Positions 6,618-15,040 of a DNA stretch of 21,642 nucleotides are shown one piece after another. The position numbers were made by a program, and so were the translations under genes. Position 1 is the stretch's first letter. Every line of letters begins with the position of its first letter. This DNA is from an uncultured Bacilli bacterium (lineage in GTDB: Bacteria; Bacillota_I; Bacilli_A; RF39; UBA660). The notes under the pieces were generated by a model. That model was not told the DNA's origin, made no database searches, and saw only the letters and a program-made list of their open reading frames with translations. Location of the stretch: positions 1 through 21,642 of the forward strand of contig CAJUGF010000027.1 of the NCBI GenBank assembly GCA_910585915.1, read 5' to 3'.

Positions 6618-9600
6618 TAAAATATTTGAAAAGGTTATTATTTGCTTTTGCGGTTGTTTTGCTTATGCCGCAGTTAGTTTTTGCTGGAACTTATACTTGT
6701 GACACGAAAACGTATACTGTTTCTAAAACAGATAGTGTTGTTTTGAAGTTGAATGGTGGGGATTATACTTTAAATTTTTATAATGCTTCACGAAATGGTG
6801 GTTCAGTTAAGGCTTTTTGTTTGGATCCTGGAAGACAGGGGCCTAAAGGTGTAGCGTATGCTTGTGATGAAGTAATTGATTTAACTGGACAAACAGTAGG
6901 TGTTGGATCTTTACGTCATGCACTTTATATTGCGATGGCAAGGGCTTATTATAAGTTATCTATCGATGGGCCGAATGATTCAACAGCTAATGGACGTGCT
7001 GTTGGTGAATTGGTTTTTCGTTGGTTAATGTTTAATTATCAAGCTGGTGATGAAAAGAATAATGGGTTTAAGGGAGCGCAACAAGCGCATGCTTATTTTG
7101 TGATGGATTATGGTGGAGTATTAAATAAGTATTGGAATGGAATCACTGATACTAATACTGCTTCTATTGTTAATATGGCTCGTCCTATTTTTGAAGATGC
7201 AAAACGAGTAGGAGACAAAGTGTTGCACGGTTCAACTTATGATCAATTGGTGAGCGCTGAGGAACTTCCTAATGAAAAATTCCAATATGAAGTTAATGTC
7301 GAGGAAGATCCTTCTATGGGTGGAAGAAGAATGTACCGAGTGCATTTTACTTCTACACCATCTGATAGCACAGTTTTCTGGGGAGATTTTGAACCCTCTA
7401 TCGAAGGAGGATCGATAGAAGAATTTTCTCGGGAGGATGAATCTACTTTTATCATTAAAGCACGTGTTCCTTCGTCAGGAACTTATAAACTGACTCTTAA
7501 GGCGAAGTACTGGAAGAAAGGTTCCCTTATTACTAACATGCGAATCTTAAAATCAACAGGAAGTACAGAACTACAAAGAATGTTGATTGCGGCTGATACT
7601 AATGATTCTGGAACAGCTAGAACAGTCATTAAAGGTGGTCAGGATATTCCTCTTAATGAAGAAAGATGTACTCCAGATGGAACACAAGTGTGTAAATATA
7701 ATGAAGATGGAAGTATAGCAAGTTGTCGTCCTGCTGAGCCAGGTGAATGTGGTGAAAATCCAGGCAAAAAAACTTGTTCTTCGGAAAATGGCGTTTATTA
7801 TGGAATTGCTGGAACTGTTGTAACACCTCTTGTTTTCTATGATGAATGTTGTGAAAGTGGCCAATTGACTGATGAAGAATATGATAAATATTGTCCATGT
7901 GGTCATCCTGATATCAATTATATTGGACAATGTTCAGAATTTAATTCTGATAGTGATGTAGTTAATACAGTTAAGGATACTAAAGATAATGCTCATTTAA
8001 AGACTTGTTTATTTAATAATGCAAGTACTGATGCTGCTGGAAATACAGTGCGTATGTCTGATCAAGAATCAGTGAGTGGTAATCCATATTGTAAGGTTGG
8101 ATGTATTGAGGAATACGAATTTACTTTGCCAAATGCTCAATATACGACCAGTGGGGGTTATTTTAGTCTATCTAGTCAGATTAAAGGAACGCGAAAATGT
8201 TATGCTAATGCTGCTGATTCTAGTAAATTTAATGGAATTGATCATGAATTATTTGTAAAAGATTTATTTGAGGCTTCAAAGACTCTTGCTTCTGCTCAAT
8301 CTACTTATAATCAGTTAAAAGGAGCTCTTGAGAATATAAAAATGGATACAAAAAATGGTTGTGCTGAAGTGGATATGTATTGGAATGACGAATATAAATA
8401 TAAGAGTTATAGTGTTTCTATTAGCGGTAATAATATATCTCTTTCTGAAGAAGAAATTACAATGGAAAGGAATCATTGGCTAGATGGTTCTGGAGGTAAA
8501 GAAGATAGCAGTGGTAAGTGTCATGGTGGACACGATGGAACAGAGGATGGCTTAAAGGAAAAAATCTTAGGTACTACTGGATCTGGAGACAATAAAAAAA
8601 CGAAATCATTAAGTGATTATGCTGAAGCAATTACCAGAGCTGAAGCTAAAATTCAAAGTATTTTAAAACAGTATGATAATTGCTTCAGTTGGAATAATAA
8701 TTTTAAATTTGATCCTAAAATTCATTTTGATTATGATGAACCTTACAATGAAATGAAGGATTTTGAACATTTATTTAGTGAAGTTAGAAGAGATGCAACA
8801 ACGTCTGATGGATATTGTAATAATACTGATTCTTCTTATAACTGTAGCGGAAGTTCATCTACTTATGCTCAATCTTATATAACTTGTAGTGGGGGAAAAT
8901 GTTCTTCTACTACAAAAGATGTGATTTCTCAAGTTTATTTGAGAAAAGAGGCTTCAGTTTTAGCAACTTATCAACCTAAAAATGAATTTTCGGTTTATAC
9001 TCCTCTTGGAACAATTACGTTTAATAAAGATAAAGGATTATATACAGTTTTATGTAAAGAAAATGATTGTTTGCCTGTTTCTTTAAATGCGACAACTGGT
9101 GTGTTTAATTTTGAATTTAAGTTTTCAAACATTGGTCAATATAATGATTCTAATACGCTTGGGCGTTTAATGGGTGGATCAAATAATGTTTTTGAAACTA
9201 AAGGTTTGGAAGCTGGATATGTTTGTCAATATGTTAACAATTGTCCTGAATGTGATTATACTTGTGTAGGAGATAAATGTGATATAGATCCTGATCCAGA
9301 ATGTCCAGATTGTCCATATGTGTGCCAAAATTGTGTTTTTGATGGAAGTGAAAATACTTATTTCTATCGCACAGTTTCAGTCAATAATTTATTCCCAAAT
9401 ACTAAGACAAGAGATGTAGGACCAAATTGGAATACTTCAAAAGGTACAGAAACTAAAAAAGCTATTCAAGATAGTGGAGAAAGTGTTTATAGTACACCAG
9501 AGTATTCTTATACAATTACTCCTAATCAAATGAAACGTATTCGTGAATATAACAATAGTGTTGGTGGATATTTGAATGCTACAACACCAAATGGTGATGA

Positions 9601-9763
9601 TGCACTTACTTGTTATGATAAGAATGGTTATGAGAATGTTTATTGTACAAGTGCGTTCTTGGATACTACAGGAAATACTTACTTTACTCAAAATGTGAGA
9701 AGTGATCAGTGGACTTTATGGGGTGGTAGTATTACTGATGGTGTAGGACCAGCATGGAAATAG
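6614..9763 (+). CDS. Large secreted cysteine-rich surface protein with thioester-domain-like N-terminus
   Basis: A 1049-residue protein with a Sec signal peptide (cleavage near FA-GT, residue 24). The region after it contains AFCLDPGRQGP (Cys69), the typical Cys motif of Gram-positive thioester adhesin domains. The expected Gln partner is not obvious: the likely matching helix reads GELVFRW with Glu132. Next comes a beta-sandwich-like stretch (about 220-310), then a long Cys-rich region (about 350-940) with roughly 35 Cys in the whole protein, including dense clusters such as DECCES, CPCGH and NNCPECDYTC, and finally a C-terminal domain with PEYSYTITPNQMKRIREYN and two more Cys. There is no LPXTG motif and no C-terminal membrane segment, so it may be held by partners or form part of an extracellular fibre. 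It overlaps the preceding gene by 4 bases and is followed 17 bases later by the pilus genes, suggesting a tip adhesin or surface appendage role (inference). Confidence 0.78.
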   Translation: MIKYLKRLLFAFAVVLLMPQLVFAGTYTCDTKTYTVSKTDSVVLKLNGGDYTLNFYNASRNGGSVKAFCLDPGRQGPKGVAYACDEVIDLTGQTVGVGSLRHALYIAMARAYYKLSIDGPNDSTANGRAVGELVFRWLMFNYQAGDEKNNGFKGAQQAHAYFVMDYGGVLNKYWNGITDTNTASIVNMARPIFEDAKRVGDKVLHGSTYDQLVSAEELPNEKFQYEVNVEEDPSMGGRRMYRVHFTSTPSDSTVFWGDFEPSIEGGSIEEFSREDESTFIIKARVPSSGTYKLTLKAKYWKKGSLITNMRILKSTGSTELQRMLIAADTNDSGTARTVIKGGQDIPLNEERCTPDGTQVCKYNEDGSIASCRPAEPGECGENPGKKTCSSENGVYYGIAGTVVTPLVFYDECCESGQLTDEEYDKYCPCGHPDINYIGQCSEFNSDSDVVNTVKDTKDNAHLKTCLFNNASTDAAGNTVRMSDQESVSGNPYCKVGCIEEYEFTLPNAQYTTSGGYFSLSSQIKGTRKCYANAADSSKFNGIDHELFVKDLFEASKTLASAQSTYNQLKGALENIKMDTKNGCAEVDMYWNDEYKYKSYSVSISGNNISLSEEEITMERNHWLDGSGGKEDSSGKCHGGHDGTEDGLKEKILGTTGSGDNKKTKSLSDYAEAITRAEAKIQSILKQYDNCFSWNNNFKFDPKIHFDYDEPYNEMKDFEHLFSEVRRDATTSDGYCNNTDSSYNCSGSSSTYAQSYITCSGGKCSSTTKDVISQVYLRKEASVLATYQPKNEFSVYTPLGTITFNKDKGLYTVLCKENDCLPVSLNATTGVFNFEFKFSNIGQYNDSNTLGRLMGGSNNVFETKGLEAGYVCQYVNNCPECDYTCVGDKCDIDPDPECPDCPYVCQNCVFDGSENTYFYRTVSVNNLFPNTKTRDVGPNWNTSKGTETKKAIQDSGESVYSTPEYSYTITPNQMKRIREYNNSVGGYLNATTPNGDDALTCYDKNGYENVYCTSAFLDTTGNTYFTQNVRSDQWTLWGGSITDGVGPAWK

Positions 9764-9780
9764 AAAGGAGGAGTTAACAT

Positions 9781-10209
9781 ATGAAAGAATCTTTATGGGG
9801 TTATTGGATTATTGTTTTGGGTATTTTTGTTGTTATTGTTATGTTGTTAGTTTCCAATGTAACAACAACTAATACTCAAGACTACTACTTAGTTAAAGAT
9901 GTTACAGAGGCTGCTTTAGTAGATTCTGTTGATTATGGATATTATCGATATTATAAAGAATTAAAGATTAATCGTGAAAAGTTTATCGAAAACTTTTTGA
10001 GAAGATTTGCGGAACAAGTAAATTTAAGTACCTATACGATTGATTTCTATGATATTTATGAAGCTCCTCCTAAAGTTAGTGTGAAGATTACAACAGAAAG
10101 TGGTAACTTTATTGTAAATGGAGATTCTACTAGTTTTGATATTGTTAATAGAATTGATGCGGTTTTGGAGACTAGTGGAACAGCAAGTTCTGCTTCTGAA
10201 AAGAAATAA
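9781..10209 (+). CDS. Pseudopilin-like membrane protein of the Tad-type locus
   Basis: A 142-residue protein starting MKESLWGYWIIV with a single hydrophobic helix (about 8-26), then a mostly helical segment and a beta-rich C-terminal part (APPKVSVKITTESGNF) ending in a Ser/Ala/Lys-rich tail. A short charged start, one helix and a C-terminal globular domain are the layout of TadE/TadF-like minor pilins. It shares the M-[KR]-E-[AS] beginning with four small proteins downstream (14020-15532), which supports a common assembly route. A very strong ribosome binding site AAAGGAGGAG (9764-9773) precedes it, and the CpaB-like gene follows 14 bases later. It may belong to a named domain-of-unknown-function family, but I cannot verify this. 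Confidence 0.72.
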   Translation: MKESLWGYWIIVLGIFVVIVMLLVSNVTTTNTQDYYLVKDVTEAALVDSVDYGYYRYYKELKINREKFIENFLRRFAEQVNLSTYTIDFYDIYEAPPKVSVKITTESGNFIVNGDSTSFDIVNRIDAVLETSGTASSASEKK

Positions 10210-10223
10210 TAGGAGGAATAAAA

Positions 10224-11078
10224 ATGGGAAATGTAGTAACAAGTTTAAAACGATTTTTAAGTAATAAAAATACAGTAACAATTATTGGAGTAATTGCTGG
10301 TATTTTAGTATTATATATTGGATATAATTGGAGAGTTAATCAAGCAACTTCTCCAGTTACTATTCCATATGCTAAGACGAGATTGGATTCTAGACATGAG
10401 ATTACGTCTGAAGATATTGGTTATATGCAAGTGGCAGGGGATGTTGTAAAGAAAAGTACTAATTTGATTAAATCGGCAAATGAGTTGATTGGAAAACAGG
10501 TACAATATGGAAATTCTATTCCAGAGAATGGTTTTTTCTATAATAATCAAATTGTAGATTCTGCTTCGACTCCTGATTATGCAATTAGTAATATTAAAGA
10601 TGGTTATACTGTTTTTAATTTGAATGTTGATATTAATTCTACTTATGGTAATTCTATTTATCCTGGTAATTATATTGATTTATATTTTAAAGGTGTTGAT
10701 GATTCAAGAAGAATTATTTTTGGTAAGTTGATTGAAAGTATTGAGGTTTTGGATGTTCGTGATAGTCAAGGACAACATGTTTTTGAAACTTCTGCAGAAT
10801 CCAGAGTTCCCGCAGTTTTAGTATTTGCTGTTCCTGATGAAATGTTTAGTCTTCTTAAAAAAGCTCAATATATTTCAGGAAGTAGTGTAGAAATTATTCC
10901 AGTACCAAGAAATGCATCTTATTCTGCAAATCCTGGAGAAACAAATGTTTCTAGTGTTTATATTCGTGATTTCATTTTATCTAAAGCTGTAATGTTACCT
11001 GATGATAGTGCAACAAATACAACTACTGATGATAATAATACTGATATTAATCAAAATCAAAATACAACAATTGGATAG
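10224..11078 (+). CDS. CpaB/RcpC-like pilus assembly protein (SAF domain)
   Basis: A 284-residue protein with a basic N-terminus, one membrane segment (about 18-34) and a SAF-like domain (about 45-115: VTIPYAKTRLDSRHEITSED, then LIGKQVQYGNSIPENGFF) followed by a second beta-rich domain (about 120-235) of the RcpC/CpaB type containing IYPGNYIDLYF. The C-terminus is low-complexity Asn/Asp/Thr. In Tad systems CpaB/RcpC sits outside the membrane and helps pilus passage or stability, possibly by contacting peptidoglycan or the outer-membrane pore. Here, in a Gram-positive background, a cell-wall contact is more likely. The gene has a good AGGAGGA ribosome binding site and is 11 bases before the ATPase gene. 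Confidence 0.82.
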   Translation: MGNVVTSLKRFLSNKNTVTIIGVIAGILVLYIGYNWRVNQATSPVTIPYAKTRLDSRHEITSEDIGYMQVAGDVVKKSTNLIKSANELIGKQVQYGNSIPENGFFYNNQIVDSASTPDYAISNIKDGYTVFNLNVDINSTYGNSIYPGNYIDLYFKGVDDSRRIIFGKLIESIEVLDVRDSQGQHVFETSAESRVPAVLVFAVPDEMFSLLKKAQYISGSSVEIIPVPRNASYSANPGETNVSSVYIRDFILSKAVMLPDDSATNTTTDDNNTDINQNQNTTIG

Positions 11079-11089
11079 GGGATGTCATT

Positions 11090-12196
11090 ATGAATGATGC
11101 AGTGTTTTCACAGTTAGATTTTGGTCCACTGAATGACTTTTTACAAGAAGATAATATTACTGATATTTCTTATAGTAATAATGGTCAAGTGTGGCTTAAA
11201 ACTTTGGATAAAGGTGTTTATCAGGTTGAAAGACCTGATATCAATAATCCATTAATGGAAAAATTAGCATTTCAATGTGCCAATGTTATGGGGAAAACTT
11301 TTAATATGGCGCATCCTTTTTTGGATGCTGAGAGTGCTGAATTGCGTCTTAATTTTATTCATGATTCGATTGCAACAAATGGGATTGCATGTGTTATTCG
11401 TAAGACTCCTGCTAAAATTCGATTAAATCGTGATAAATTGATTAATGAACAGTATATCACAGGAGATTTATTAGATTTTTTAATTAAGTGTATACATGGA
11501 CATGCTAATATTATAGTAAGTGGAGAAACTGGTTCTGGTAAAACGGAGTTGGTTAAATTTTTAGCAAGTAATACGAAAGAAAATGAAAAGATTATTACAA
11601 TTGAAGATACATTGGAACTTCATTTGGATAAGATATTTCCTCATCGTGATATTGTTGCTATGAAAACTAATAATATTGCGAGTTATAGTGATGTTTTGGT
11701 GACTTGTATGAGACAGAATCCAATTTGGATCTTGCTTTCTGAGGTTCGTAGTGCTGAAGCAGTTACAGCCGTTCGAAATTCAATTTCTTCTGGGCATCAT
11801 ATTTTATCTACTATCCATAGTGATAAAGCAAGTTTGATACCTTTACGTATGTTTAGTTTGCTTGAATCTAATTTGGATGTTGAACAATTTTTAACTACTA
11901 TTCATCGTTATGTACAAATTGGTATATATGTTAAAGGGTATTTGAGTAAAGAACTTGGTAGATTTCAACGTGAGATTATGGAAATTTGTGAGTTCTATGT
12001 TGATGATGATAATAAACCTCAAGTTAATACGATTTATCGTAAAAATTTAACTGGAGAGTTAGTTATGAATAATCCAACTAGTCATTTGAGAGATTATTTG
12101 GGTATTCAAGGGGTAGAGCTTCCAGAGGATATTTTTCATTTAGGTGAAAATCGTGGGGGAGAAAGTGTACAAAATACAACAGTGGAAACATTGTAG
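11090..12196 (+). CDS. CpaF/TadA-type secretion ATPase
   Basis: A 368-residue hexameric secretion ATPase of the TadA/CpaF branch, related to VirB11. The motifs visible are: N-terminal domain (about 1-120) with ELRLNF; Walker A GETGSGKT (145-152); Asp box ITIEDTLELHL (169-179); Walker B region WILLSEVRSAEA with the catalytic Glu at 218; His box SSGHHILSTIHSDKA (about 234-247). It powers assembly of pilins from the membrane, working with TadB and TadC, which follow directly. The canonical GEVRG reads SEVRS and the His-box glycine pattern is slightly changed, but the catalytic residues are kept, so activity is expected. The length fits the family core without the extra N-terminal extension of long CpaF proteins. 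Gap to the TadB-like gene is 17 bases. Confidence 0.92.
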   Translation: MNDAVFSQLDFGPLNDFLQEDNITDISYSNNGQVWLKTLDKGVYQVERPDINNPLMEKLAFQCANVMGKTFNMAHPFLDAESAELRLNFIHDSIATNGIACVIRKTPAKIRLNRDKLINEQYITGDLLDFLIKCIHGHANIIVSGETGSGKTELVKFLASNTKENEKIITIEDTLELHLDKIFPHRDIVAMKTNNIASYSDVLVTCMRQNPIWILLSEVRSAEAVTAVRNSISSGHHILSTIHSDKASLIPLRMFSLLESNLDVEQFLTTIHRYVQIGIYVKGYLSKELGRFQREIMEICEFYVDDDNKPQVNTIYRKNLTGELVMNNPTSHLRDYLGIQGVELPEDIFHLGENRGGESVQNTTVETL

Positions 12197-12213
12197 AAAT
12201 GAGGTACTAGTAT

Positions 12214-13107
12214 ATGGAATTAATTCTATTAATTATTATAGCTGTGTTTGTTATATCTTATCGAATGAATAATGGTGAGAATGTTTATCGCTTTTTTATT
12301 GATAATGTTACAACTGCTTATAATAAATATGCTCCTTTTAGTTTTCGGGAAGTAAGAGCAAAGACAAAAGAGCTAGGTCAAGAGTACACAGCAAAGCAAT
12401 ATGCAACGCAAGTTCTTATTTTTGCTGGTGTGGCAGGTGGTATTGCCTATCTTTATTTTTACAATATTTTAATAGCTATTATGTATGCTGTGATTGCGAT
12501 TGCATTTATTCCCTATCTTGCTTTTTTAAGATGTAAGAAAGCTTATAGTGAATTTATTTTTGAACAAGTACAGATTTACACAACCAATGTTATTATGGAG
12601 TTTAATACGACTCAAAGTTTTGTTAAGTCCTTAGAAGGTGTACGAGATTCTGGTATTTTGGAAGATCCTGTTTTAAGTGATGTAAGAACAATGATCGATA
12701 TGTCTTATCAAAATGGTACGATTGACGAATCAATTGTGTTTTTCAATGAAAGATATCCTTTTTATATGGTTAAGAATATGAATCAATTGTTTTTGCAAAT
12801 TACAAAGGAAGGTGCTAAAGACTCTGGAGAAGCCTTGGAAAATATGGCAATGGATATTGATTCTTTGGTAGAAGGAGTTTATCGAGATCAAATTGATCGA
12901 AAAGATTTTCATAAACGTTTTGTAACATTTGGTCTTGCTTTGTTTTTACTTGTCATGGCAATGCAGTTTTTGTTGGGAACCGATAGTTATATTGAACTTT
13001 TGGATATGTGGTATGTTCAGTTAGTCCTTCATATTATCATAATTATTAATTGTTACTTTCTAGTAACTGGTGAAAAGTTTTACCATGAAGATGTGGGGGT
13101 TGAATAA
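12214..13107 (+). CDS. TadB-like inner-membrane platform protein (GspF family)
   Basis: A 297-residue protein with an N-terminal membrane segment, a pair of membrane helices at about 66-107, a cytoplasmic helical T2SF/GspF domain (about 115-225; VIMEFNTTQSFVKSLEGVRD, then FLQITKEGAKDSGEALENMA) and two C-terminal membrane helices (about 235-285). This is the usual TadB layout. With the TadC-like partner it forms the membrane platform turned by the CpaF ATPase to extrude pilin. The next gene begins two bases after its stop, and the ribosome binding site of that gene lies within the end of this one, so both are likely made in equal amounts. Confidence 0.85.
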   Translation: MELILLIIIAVFVISYRMNNGENVYRFFIDNVTTAYNKYAPFSFREVRAKTKELGQEYTAKQYATQVLIFAGVAGGIAYLYFYNILIAIMYAVIAIAFIPYLAFLRCKKAYSEFIFEQVQIYTTNVIMEFNTTQSFVKSLEGVRDSGILEDPVLSDVRTMIDMSYQNGTIDESIVFFNERYPFYMVKNMNQLFLQITKEGAKDSGEALENMAMDIDSLVEGVYRDQIDRKDFHKRFVTFGLALFLLVMAMQFLLGTDSYIELLDMWYVQLVLHIIIIINCYFLVTGEKFYHEDVGVE

Positions 13108-13109
13108 TT

Positions 13110-13898
13110 ATGTATATAGAAATATTTATTTTAGGGATTATTATTTTGTTTCTTTTAAATTATACTGGGCGTATTAGTGCAAATCGGTTTGTTGCTGATA
13201 ATGAGGTGTTGTTTCAAAAACTTCGTGAAGATGATTATGATTTTTATGTAAAAGCAAAGTATGGAGATAGTGTTAATCCTGATTTTCTTTTTAATAAAAG
13301 GGTACGTAATATGCTTGTTACTATTGTTGTATTAGTATGTTTCTTTATAGGAAATTTAAGTTATATTACAATTATTTTTTCTGTTATTGGTGGATATTTG
13401 ATTTTCAAAATGGATTATTCTAATTTGAAGAAGTATTATAAAGCACATTTACATGAAATAGATGCCATGTTGCCACATTATTTAAAGGGACTGGAAATAT
13501 TAATTCAACATTATACAGTCCCTGTAGCTCTTGGTAAATCGATTGAAGATGCTCCTTCTATATTTAAAGAGGGGTTGCAAGAATTAATTAATGAGATTAA
13601 TGCAGGAAATGATCGTATTGATCCTTATATGAATTTTGCTAGAATGTATCCTGTTCGAGATTCGATGCGTATGATGCGTTTGTTGTATCGTTTGAGTTTA
13701 GGACGTCAAGAACATAAACAAGAACAGTTATTAGAATTTTCGAAAACGATTTCTAATTTACAACAAAAAGCAAGAGAGATTAAGTATAAAGAACGTCTTG
13801 AAAAAATGGAAGGAAAGACCATGCATATGTTAATTTCGACAGGACTTGGTGTTATGGTTTTACTAATACTGGCCGTTTTGATGATGATGAATATGTAA
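13110..13898 (+). CDS. TadC-like inner-membrane platform protein (GspF family)
   Basis: A 262-residue protein with an N-terminal membrane segment, a hydrophobic pair at about 68-100, a cytoplasmic helical domain (about 105-230; HEIDAMLPHYLKGLEILIQH, FARMYPVRDSMRMMRLLYRL) and a C-terminal membrane helix (about 238-262). It resembles the TadB-like neighbour in layout and belongs to the same T2SF group, as TadC does. The ribosome binding site GTGGGGGTT lies in the end of the preceding gene. It is the last gene before a 121-base gap that holds a new promoter. Confidence 0.83.
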   Translation: MYIEIFILGIIILFLLNYTGRISANRFVADNEVLFQKLREDDYDFYVKAKYGDSVNPDFLFNKRVRNMLVTIVVLVCFFIGNLSYITIIFSVIGGYLIFKMDYSNLKKYYKAHLHEIDAMLPHYLKGLEILIQHYTVPVALGKSIEDAPSIFKEGLQELINEINAGNDRIDPYMNFARMYPVRDSMRMMRLLYRLSLGRQEHKQEQLLEFSKTISNLQQKAREIKYKERLEKMEGKTMHMLISTGLGVMVLLILAVLMMMNM

Positions 13899-13904
13899 AA
13901 TGAA

Positions 13905-13933
13905 TTGATATTTTATTTAAAAATAGTTATAAT
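13905..13933 (+). promoter_or_regulatory. Internal promoter before the pilin genes
   Basis: TTGATA (13905-13910), 17 bases, perfect TATAAT (13928-13933). Transcription would start near 13940. A separate strong promoter just before the pilin-like genes fits their expected need for high copy number relative to the ATPase and platform proteins. Confidence 0.75.
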
Positions 13934-13954
13934 AAATATGTGTAATAAAAAAAT

Positions 13955-13995
13955 AGACTACTTGAGTATTGCTTAAAAGCGTTATTATGTAGTTT
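13955..13995 (+). promoter_or_regulatory. Structured 5' leader of the pilin transcript
   Basis: Within the roughly 80-base leader, ACTAC (13957-13961) can pair with GTAGT (13989-13993), enclosing an inner GCTT/AAGC hairpin (13971-13980). The stem is imperfect and no T-run follows, so it is not a terminator. It could protect the RNA end or modulate translation from the TTG start; no known riboswitch is recognised. Confidence 0.35.
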
Positions 13996-14019
13996 AGCTT
14001 AAAGAAGGAGGGAAAAACT

Positions 14020-14265
14020 TTGAAAGAAGCAACGGGAGAATTAAATATGACTGTCGTTACTGTAGTAGCAATTGCAGCTGTAGCAGCATTCTTTTATGCA
14101 TTTATTTGGCCAAGTATTCAAACTAATATTTTGAATAGTACAAAATGTTCTACTGCATTTAATTGTAACTGTAGTGGTAATTTTTGTACTTGTGATTGGT
14201 TAGATGAGACGGGTGCAACTCAATCTAATCTAAAATGCCCAAATAATAATAAGACTAAACAGTAA
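14020..14265 (+). CDS. Flp-like pilin candidate A (TTG start)
   Basis: An 81-residue protein starting at TTG. The start is fixed by a strong AAGGAGGG site (14005-14012) and by near identity of the first 30 residues with the next gene, which begins with ATG. The sequence runs M-K-E-A-T-G-E-L-N-M-T-V, then a single hydrophobic helix (about 12-28), an IWPSIQ turn and a short extracytoplasmic part with six Cys. The KEATG start resembles the end of a Flp prepilin leader (ESG before the cleavage site), but there is no longer leader and no Glu at +5 after the Gly. It is probably a main pilin subunit of this Tad-type machine, stabilised by disulfides; processing is unclear. Confidence 0.75.
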   Translation: MKEATGELNMTVVTVVAIAAVAAFFYAFIWPSIQTNILNSTKCSTAFNCNCSGNFCTCDWLDETGATQSNLKCPNNNKTKQ

Positions 14266-14277
14266 TGGAGGAAATAT

Positions 14278-14517
14278 ATGAAAGAAGCCACTGGAGAATT
14301 GAATATGACGGTAGTTGTTGTAGTAATAGTTGCTGTATTAGTGGCTTTTTTCTATATCATTATTTGGCCGATGATTAAGAACAATATGGCAAGTACAACA
14401 AAATGTAGTGATGCTATTTGTGAGAAAACACCGAATGATGATGGAACAGTTAATTGTTATTATCAGGATAAGAAAGGTAATAAAAGTAATAGCTTTACAT
14501 GCGTTTGGAAGGGTTAA
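14278..14517 (+). CDS. Flp-like pilin candidate B, paralog of A
   Basis: A 79-residue paralog of the preceding gene: the first 13 residues (MKEATGELNMTVV) are identical, and AFFY, IWP and TKCS are kept, while the exposed C-terminal part differs and has four Cys. The hydrophobic helix spans about 12-28. The ribosome binding site TGGAGG lies just upstream and the gap to gene A is 12 bases. The pattern of a conserved helix with a diverged exposed tail is typical of duplicated pilins, where the exposed part sets surface properties. Confidence 0.75.
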   Translation: MKEATGELNMTVVVVVIVAVLVAFFYIIIWPMIKNNMASTTKCSDAICEKTPNDDGTVNCYYQDKKGNKSNSFTCVWKG

Positions 14518-14532
14518 AAGGGTGATGCGTAA

Positions 14533-15036
14533 ATGAGAGAGGCAATTGGTGGAACTTGGATATTTCAAATTGTTATTTTTTTCATTTTGCTATTTACGGG
14601 TTTTATGTGTCTAACTATTAATCAGTCCAAAGCATATAATGTGAAAAGTGCAATGGTAGATGCGATTGAACGGTATAATGGAACGAACTTAGATGATATT
14701 AATACTGGAGATCCAGCAATTGAGGAAATTGTTGCATCTTTAAAAGAGAGAGGTTATCGTACGACTGGAAAGTGTCCTAATGATATTAATTATGGGGTTG
14801 GTAAACGTATTCAATATGTTGGTTATGATCGCGATGGACATTTGAGTAGTACTAATGTATCTTTTTGTATTGCAAAAGTACCAACTCATGATGATCAACC
14901 ACATGAAGTGGATGAGTTGCCGAGTATGGCTTATTATAAAGTTGTCGTTTTTTATCAGTTGGATTTACCTATTTTTAAAAATGCATTTAATTTTACTTTA
15001 AGGTCTGATACGAGACTCTTGAATGTAAGTAGGTGA
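14533..15036 (+). CDS. TadE-like pseudopilin candidate 1
   Basis: A 167-residue protein starting MREAIGGTWIFQI with one hydrophobic helix (about 8-28) followed by NQSKAYNVKSAMVDAIERYNG, the polar helix continuing from the membrane as in TadE/TadF minor pilins, and then a soluble C-terminal domain with two Cys (GKCPNDINYG, VSFCIAKV) ending in a beta-rich segment (YYKVVVFYQLDLPIF). It is a clear paralog of the next gene. The stop codon is TGA, four bases before the next ATG, which supports the standard bacterial code here. Confidence 0.75.
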   Translation: MREAIGGTWIFQIVIFFILLFTGFMCLTINQSKAYNVKSAMVDAIERYNGTNLDDINTGDPAIEEIVASLKERGYRTTGKCPNDINYGVGKRIQYVGYDRDGHLSSTNVSFCIAKVPTHDDQPHEVDELPSMAYYKVVVFYQLDLPIFKNAFNFTLRSDTRLLNVSR

Positions 15037-15040
15037 TTTT

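Noticed and set aside
7571..7930. Long minus-strand open frames inside the large Cys-rich gene
   Set aside because: They lie opposite a continuous 1049-codon gene with clear domain structure; the translations are low-complexity and have no start signals.
5850..9763. Sortase-anchored surface proteins
   Set aside because: Neither secreted protein has an LPXTG-like motif; one has a plain C-terminal membrane segment and the other has no anchor at all.
14533..15036. Mycoplasma genetic code (UGA as Trp)
   Set aside because: UGA ends this gene four bases before the next well-supported start, and Trp in the window's proteins is encoded by UGG.
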